A DNA stretch of 64,000 nucleotides. Source: Cydia pomonella (lineage: Eukaryota; Arthropoda; Insecta; Lepidoptera; Tortricidae). The stretch is taken from assembly GCF_033807575.1 (NCBI RefSeq), contig NC_084707.1, forward strand, positions 17,718,550 through 17,782,549, read 5' to 3'. Positions 58,601-64,000 of this stretch are shown in pieces. A program made the translations under genes and the position numbers. The notes beneath the pieces are model-generated. The model worked only from the letters and a program-made list of their open reading frames with translations, made no database searches and had not been told where the DNA came from. The number at the start of each line of letters is the position of its first letter. Position 1 is the first letter of the stretch.

Positions 58601-61176
58601 CTATTACTGGGTCCCGTTTGACCCTTTGGGTACGGAAACCTAAAAACAACGGGGTATAGCTTCAGCCTGCTTTAACATAAAAGTTAACCCGAGCTTCAAC
58701 ACGCAAAATTTACATTCGTAGTGTGTACGAGTTACCTTACTACCTTAAGGGTTCCCCTAATGGGTTTTTACCATATTGGTATGTTATGTATATTGTGGAA
58801 GCTATTTATCAGTTAAATAAAATATTTCAGAGAGTGTTACCTTGATATATAAGGTCCGATGGAGTTTCCTCGAATGGGAGTCATGTCCATCGGCATGGCT
58901 TCATTAGTCGACAGCCAGTAACTGTAGTCCTCTCGTTCCGCAAAGTTGCATACACTGTTCAGGTTGCAGAACATATAGGGCATCGTAGTGAATCTACGCA
59001 AGCAGCTACCCGGTGCACCTGATAATTATTAATTGTATTATTGATTAACTATTTAAAATTAACTAATTACTGAACAATGTTTTTTTAGCAACAAAAAATA
59101 CATACCAAGATCCTGTCCATTTGCTTTGCCGTTAGCAACGATATGCATCAGTGAGAAGCCATCCCACAGAGGATTAGATCCAGGCGGACACTGTGGAATC
59201 ATACTACTTTGTGAATGTATTGCGAAATAATAGCCTCTTGATTTCGGGACCGGTGGTGGAGGGCCCGGTATACCAGGTATCCCTGCGCGCCCGCGGGTAC
59301 CATCCTCGCCTCTGAAACCACGGATGCCTTTTTGTCCTTGAAGTCCCGGTGGTCCCGGCAAACCAGGGAATCCTTGGAAACCAATGTCTCCCTTTTCTCC
59401 TTTTATGCCATGGTAGCCACTTCTTCCTGGTGCTCCTGGTCTACCTGGTTCTCCCTTATAACCATCAACTCCTGGGAAGCCAATGTCACCTTGCGGACCT
59501 GGTATAATTTGTGAGGCTGCGACAACATCACCCCTTTCACCCTTTATGCCTTTTAGTCCTAGACTTCCTTTTTCACCCGGAATTCCCACATCTCCCTCAA
59601 ATCCTTTTAAGCCAGGAGCGCCTCGCCTACCAATATAGCCATTTCTGCCATCATTGCCCCTCTCTCCTTTTCTTCCTGCAAGTCCTTCAGTACCTGGCCA
59701 TCCTACATCTCCTGACATTCCCTTTGGGTTTATTATATATCCGACTTCACCTTTATCTCCTTTTTCTCCACTGAGACCCGTAGGTCCTGGTAATCCTACT
59801 TCTCCGGGTGCTCCTGAGAATCCTCGGTTGCCTGTTGCACCTTGATTACCCTTTATTCCTTTGGGACCATGAAAGACGAGGCCTGGAACACCTGGCTTGC
59901 CTCGAGGGCCGTCAAAGCCATATTCTCCTGGAGCCCCCTTTTGTCCCATCGCTCCATACCATCCATCCAGGCCATCAATACCAGGTGTACCGGGTTCACC
60001 TCTTCCAGCATTTAAACCACGCAAACCTGGCATACCTGGAGGCCCCTGGTTGCCAGTCTCACCTTTTCGACCAGGGAGACCGTGATCACCTTCCTGACCT
60101 CGATAACCCATTTCTCCACGTTGACCTTTAATACCTTTTTGCCCAGGATATCCGGGTGTACCTATTTCTCCGGGGTTTCCCTGGATACCATCCAACCCGA
60201 CGTCTCCTATGTCTCCTTTGGTACCGTGCCCATAACTGATCAATCCCGGCTCACCTCTTTCTCCCGGCGATCCCGGTCGTCCTCTCTCGCCTGGTAAACC
60301 TTGTAAACCGGGTAAGCCGTCTAAACCAGCATTTCCGGGTCTTCCTGGTCGCCCACGGAAGCCCTTTTCTCCTTTACCACCAGAAAATCCAGGGAATCCA
60401 ATTGAACCTTTCACTCCTTTCAGACCATTTAAACCATTTCTTCCTGGTTTCCCAGGTTGTCCAGGAAAACCTTTATCTCCTATTTCACCACGCTCTCCTG
60501 TAAGACCAATTTCTCCCGATATACCTTTACGGCCACGTTCTCCAGGTGGTCCATATAGTCCATTGTTACCCTTTTCGCCTTTAGGACCAGGGCCTCCGCT
60601 ATAAACAAAACCATTATCTCCAGCGTCACCTTTTGGACCTATTAACCCATCTAAGCCTGGCTCACCAGGAAAACCCATCGCTCCTTGATCACCCATATCA
60701 CCTTTCAGTCCACTGAAACTACTTTCACCAGGTTCTCCTTTCGGTCCCGTAAAGCCATAATCACCTCTGTCTCCTTTAATTCCACCCGGACCCGGTAATC
60801 CCATGCGACCCATATATCCAGAGTCACCTCTTCCTCCTTTAATACCAGTTGGACCTTGCATGCCCTGTCTGCCTGGTGTACCTACTTCTCCGGGTAGACC
60901 AACGTCGCCATAATCTCCATTTTCTCCTGGGAGTCCCCGTTTACCTTTTAAGCCCGGGAAGCCAAATGCTCCGCCTTTACCAGGTAAACCTGTTAGACCA
61001 CGGAAACCTTTTTTGCCAGCCTCTCCTTTTATCCCATCTGGACCATCAATACCAGGCAGACCAGGTTCGCCTGGAAGGCCTGGGGTTCCTGCAATACCAG
61101 GCAACCCTTTTGGGCCATTACGCCCCGGTATGCCTGGTGCACCCTGGACGACGACTCCTTCCATGCCCTTACGTCC
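55628..61176 (-). CDS. Type IV collagen alpha chain, C-terminal part (N-terminus beyond right edge)
   Basis: Basement-membrane collagen. Exons in coding order: 59106-61176 (one 2.07-kb exon of about 640 residues of Gly-X-Y with short interruptions, then the start of NC1), 58841-59018, 56629-56743, 56183-56403 and 55628-55826; phases agree throughout. NC1 has both halves with all 12 cysteines: CPPG, SCLRRF, FCNLNSVC, RCQVC, then CPNG, SCMREF, ECNGLGRC, RCSVC. The MPMDM and ETLK segments fall where the family's sulfilimine-bridge Met and Lys lie (from memory). After CMRR, where vertebrate chains stop, the frame runs about 57 further Arg/Pro/Gln-rich residues to TAA at 55628-55630. Whether this is the Cg25C or viking orthologue cannot be told here. 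Upstream exons are outside the window. TTTATT at 55304-55309 is a candidate poly(A) signal. Confidence 0.94.
56759..57689 (-). mobile_element. PIF/Harbinger-like non-autonomous element with MADF remnant
   Basis: 931 bp with ends GGCTGGTTTTAGTGTCACGC and GTGTCACTAAAACTAGCC, flanked by TAA on both sides (56756-56758 and 57690-57692), the 3-bp duplication usual for PIF/Harbinger. On the minus strand at 57297-57428 an ORF starts MATRDEDTGRVIDEVHLRKC and contains LWDASDP and NKAWADIVNAL, the start of a MADF DNA-binding domain as found in Harbinger-associated proteins; it then stops. Inserted in a collagen IV NC1 intron and itself holds a second MITE. Confidence 0.85.
56816..56979. mobile_element. 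Nested Harbinger-like MITE
   Basis: 164 bp with ends GGGCCTACGCTAGCTG and CAGCTAGCGTAGGCCC and a TTA duplication at 56813-56815 and 56980-56982. It lies within the larger Harbinger-like element. Confidence 0.87.
58414..58650 (-). mobile_element. tRNA-derived SINE region with GGAC repeat
   Basis: The minus strand at 58414-58505 reads like a tRNA: A-box TGGCCGAGTGG, B-box GGTTCGATTCC, near-pairing acceptor ends. The anticodon arm does not fold, so this is a SINE head rather than a tRNA gene. A (GGAC)n run (about 58547-58577) and a GGGTACGGAAACCTAAAAA tail follow on the plus strand. In the collagen IV intron. Confidence 0.65.
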
Positions 61177-62956
61177 CTGTTAAAAGAAATACATATATAC
61201 TTAATAGTAGTTCATGAGTTGTGGTGTGATCGTTTGGCATTACAAGGTTGCGAAAGTCAATCCATATTCCATATCCAAATTTTAATTGAATATAGTATGG
61301 TGTGTATAGTATGCGAAGTGAGCTTTCGTGTCCGTGGGCATGTACGTAAAAATCTGACTAGTAACTAAAGAAAAACCGGCCAAGTGCGTGTTGGGCCTCG
61401 CATAATGAAACGCGTTCCGGTACTTACACCGGTTCCGGAACTAAATGGGTCATGTTTCAAATAATTATTTTCTTGGAAAGTATTTAAGGCTGCACCTGAC
61501 GCCAACGAACTCTCGCGTGTGGGTAGAGCTTATAACTTATACCCCTCACCGCACCACCCGCTACAAAAATCGAGCTCGCAGCGCCCTGTACGTAGCACAG
61601 GTCCGTCTAGCAACACGACACGACTTGCCTCGCCCTGACTATACGGATGATAATGGCGGGCGGGCGGGGTAATGATAGGAACCTAGGCGGGATTTAGAAT
61701 AATTTTAGGGACAGTTTTAAGAATTTGCAATAAACAAGAAAACCAAATCTAATATTGTGTTATGAGAAAGATTATATGGTTTCATATAAATATTTTCGAT
61801 AAATGTAAAATTGATTTCCAGAAAAACCATATCATTTACACATATCTTGTAGATTGTTATATATTAATTTCTGCTCAGAAAGTGTCATATTTAGTATTAA
61901 AAAAAATGGTTCAGAGTAACTCAGTTTTACGTTACTTTGCGGGAAGAGGAACCTTAAAAAGCTTTATTTGACTTTTGTCATAATTATTGTCAGCGTACAA
62001 CCAGTCGTACAACATGACGCCATTAATTTCAAATTTCGTAATAACTGTTTTAGAAACTGTTTAGAAACCATAAAGTTATTTTTAAAGACCTGTGCAAAAT
62101 TTACTGTTCTTTTTAGTTACATGAATGGAGTGGCCCCCTAAACCATAAAATTTAATTTCTAAACATATTATTATAGCTGCTCACAATATACTATATACAA
62201 ATTTCATTAAAATATAGCTTATAGTTTTCCAGTGAATGGCTGTGAGATACTCACGGACAGACCGATGGACATGACGAAACTATAATTGTTATTGCCATGA
62301 TGGCTACGGAAAATTAATATATTTAAAAAATTAACTCTAACATTTATAGAGGATTTTTTCCATAGCTTAATCCCTTATCTCACTAAGACATTTACAGAGT
62401 AAATATGTCGTAGTTTACTATAAGGTGTATTGAAGTTATTCTCTAAATGAGGTTAGATTAAGAGTCCGCAGCAAGCTCGGCCGAATTTCACCTTCCCGTA
62501 CAAATGGAGTTTCGTTCTCATTTTAAAACTACGTGTTGGATTGTAATGAAACTTTGCACATACAATGACATAAGGTATCTATGCCTCTAATTAGTTTATA
62601 TAGCTCCAGCTTATAATACAAATGAAATAGCAAAAATAAGTTTTGTATTAAAAACTTCAATTCGCTGTATTTTTTTAATTAGCTTCAGATAGAAGCTACT
62701 TAAAGTCAAGTTTAAGTAAAGTTTTAGAGCGGAATGTTATTTGGTGTTTTTTCTACATGTACTCAAATAAAATTAGCACCATGTTTACTGTTTTCTTGTC
62801 GTTTGTCTTGATCAATACCCACAATTTTAAACAATAATGTCATTAGTTTTAAGGAAAAAAAAAGACTTACAGTAGCGGAAAAAAATCTATCATATTGTGA
62901 TTTTTCTGTAAAATATTTCAAATTAGATGAAACCAAGAACTGTATTTGTTGATAAC
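61177..62956. other. Collagen IV upstream intron or flank, no exon seen
   Basis: No Gly-X-Y exon is visible. There is a GGCCAAGTGCG repeat head near 61378, a GC-rich patch at about 61490-61680, and a degraded GACAGAC...GGCTACGGA repeat tail at about 62225-62325. The remainder is AT-rich. Confidence 0.55.
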
Positions 62957-63511
62957 CAGGGGTCGTACAAAAAGTGCGGATGACGTCAAACCACTTACAG
63001 GATGTTTTCAAATAGTATTTTTGATTTTCATAAACAATTATCACTTATCATTTATCAACCTCTTTATTAAACGATATCGCCACTTGAAATGAGTAAGTAC
63101 GTTTTTGACTGACACATTGTCAATCAGATGAACAATAAATTGACTTCGTTATTGTTTAGCTATTGTATCTTCAGGATTATATTTAGCTAAAATTTATATT
63201 TACTAATGTATAAGAAAACGCTCTAAAATGTCATCTTTACTCGAATATTGTGGCAATCCCACAGACTTGTTCTAACTAATTTCAAATAATTATACCTTAT
63301 GGTAACAAGTTTCGTGAAATTTATTTTATTCACTACATCACCCTACCACCTGTATTATTAATTCCATGGATTTATTTACGATTATTTTGTTACTTCATTA
63401 ATACTACTTTGTTACTACATGTCACACGGAAGTTTAAATACAAACTCAAACATCACAGGTGTGCAAGATTACGTCATTTTTACGTCATCCGCACTTTTTG
63501 TCCGACCCCTG
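62957..63511. mobile_element. hAT-type MITE with perfect 8-bp target duplication
   Basis: 555 bp. Ends CAGGGGTCGTACAAAAAGTG and CACTTTTTGTCCGACCCCTG are inverted over about 30 bp with one mismatch. TTGATAAC flanks both sides (62949-62956 and 63512-63519). The CAGGG start and 8-bp duplication are diagnostic of hAT. There is no transposase ORF. Confidence 0.93.
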
Positions 63512-63707
63512 TTGATAACTAATCAAAAAAGGTTATATTGATTTATTCTCAACCAATTATACGCTAACAGGCCGGTACATATTTCGAAATTCAATTTGAA
63601 TTCATTTTTCTGGAATTTAGCGTCCGTCACTAGTAGTATTTAAATCGATAAAAAACGGAATATCGTGCTAATTCATAATCATATTTGTAAGAAATATCAG
63701 TTTCGTC

Positions 63708-64000
63708 ATGGGGCGACCTCGTGGAAATAAAAACTTAACAGTAGCTATACAAGAAGCAATTATAAATGGCTATAGAAATGGCTTCACACAATCGACGCTG
63801 GCTAAGCAATTTCAAGTTCATCAGTCTACTATATCGAAGGTTTTGAAACGGGAAAAAGCTCACGGAGGTGTCAAAAGGCCCAACAGACCTGGTCGCTCAC
63901 GCTGCACATCAAGTTTGGTAGACCGCAACATTTTGCGAATAGCAAGACACAATCCACGATTCACGGCGAGCGACATTATGCGGGAAATATCGTGTGGAAA
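63708..64000 (+). CDS. Tc1-like transposase, N-terminal part (runs off right edge)
   Basis: Open from ATG at 63708 to the edge, 97 codons. A paired-type helix-turn-helix is evident (FTQSTLAKQFQVHQSTISKV), followed by a GRPR-like RPGRSRCTSS linker and a second helical stretch (IARHNPRFTASDIMREI), as in Tc1/mariner DNA-binding regions. The catalytic core lies outside. No frame break is seen in the visible part. The left terminal repeat was not identified in 63520-63707. Confidence 0.85.
   Translation, partial: MGRPRGNKNLTVAIQEAIINGYRNGFTQSTLAKQFQVHQSTISKVLKREKAHGGVKRPNRPGRSRCTSSLVDRNILRIARHNPRFTASDIMREISCG

Noticed and set aside
59199..61217. Proline- and leucine-rich ORFs on the plus strand opposite collagen IV
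   Set aside because: Complement of Gly-X-Y codons; only the minus-strand frame shows the collagen pattern and NC1 continuation.
62763..63044. 93-residue ORF at the left side of the hAT MITE
   Set aside because: It crosses the element boundary and has no recognisable domain.

Overview
This window is nuclear DNA from an insect, most likely a moth or butterfly (Lepidoptera). Spliced genes with canonical GT-AG introns and GC-rich exons sit in AT-rich introns. These are full of short foldback DNA transposons, tRNA-derived SINEs, non-LTR retroelements and a dispersed repeat ending in a GGGTTCCG-type tail. The selenoprotein T gene encodes Cys in place of Sec, which fits the known loss of selenoproteins in Lepidoptera. 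The order-level assignment is inference.

Five host genes can be assembled exon by exon. (1) 1-16337, minus: NALCN/narrow abdomen sodium-leak channel, 27 coding exons, C-terminus beyond the left edge. (2) 17189-41776, plus: WDR35/IFT121 (Drosophila Oseg4), a retrograde intraflagellar transport (IFT-A) subunit; 22 exons join in one frame to 1044 residues. It is divergent from NALCN across about 850 bp. (3) 45358-47944, minus: Cys-type selenoprotein T (SelT), an ER thioredoxin-like protein. (4) 48598-54444, plus: PITHD1, divergent from SelT across about 650 bp. (5) 55628-61176 and beyond the right edge, minus: a type IV collagen chain, with about 640 residues of Gly-X-Y repeat, a complete NC1 domain and an unusual Arg/Pro-rich tail.

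The most striking feature is in WDR35. Three of its exons are followed by tandem copies of their own 3' ends. The last exon has become a 13-unit array (41611-43507) whose first copy ends the protein. The penultimate-region exon at 36242-36435 is followed by four decayed 146-bp copies. The exon at 27651-27876 is followed by one internally deleted copy and a truncated third. The protein also lacks parts of the usual C-terminal TPR region.

The mobile elements are well resolved. They include a 555-bp hAT-type MITE with a perfect 8-bp target duplication (62957-63511); two copies of another MITE family, each with its own 8-bp duplication (3427-3702 and 22848-23111); a PIF/Harbinger-like element with a MADF remnant and a second Harbinger-like MITE nested in it (56759-57689); a Tc1/mariner element in a PITHD1 intron with a MITE nested in it (51382-53160); a 5'-truncated LINE with an open reverse transcriptase frame (about 33954-35700); and the start of another Tc1-like transposase at the right edge (63708 onward). 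The genes share no evident pathway; the window is an ordinary chromosomal neighbourhood with one gene, WDR35, undergoing exon-end amplification.
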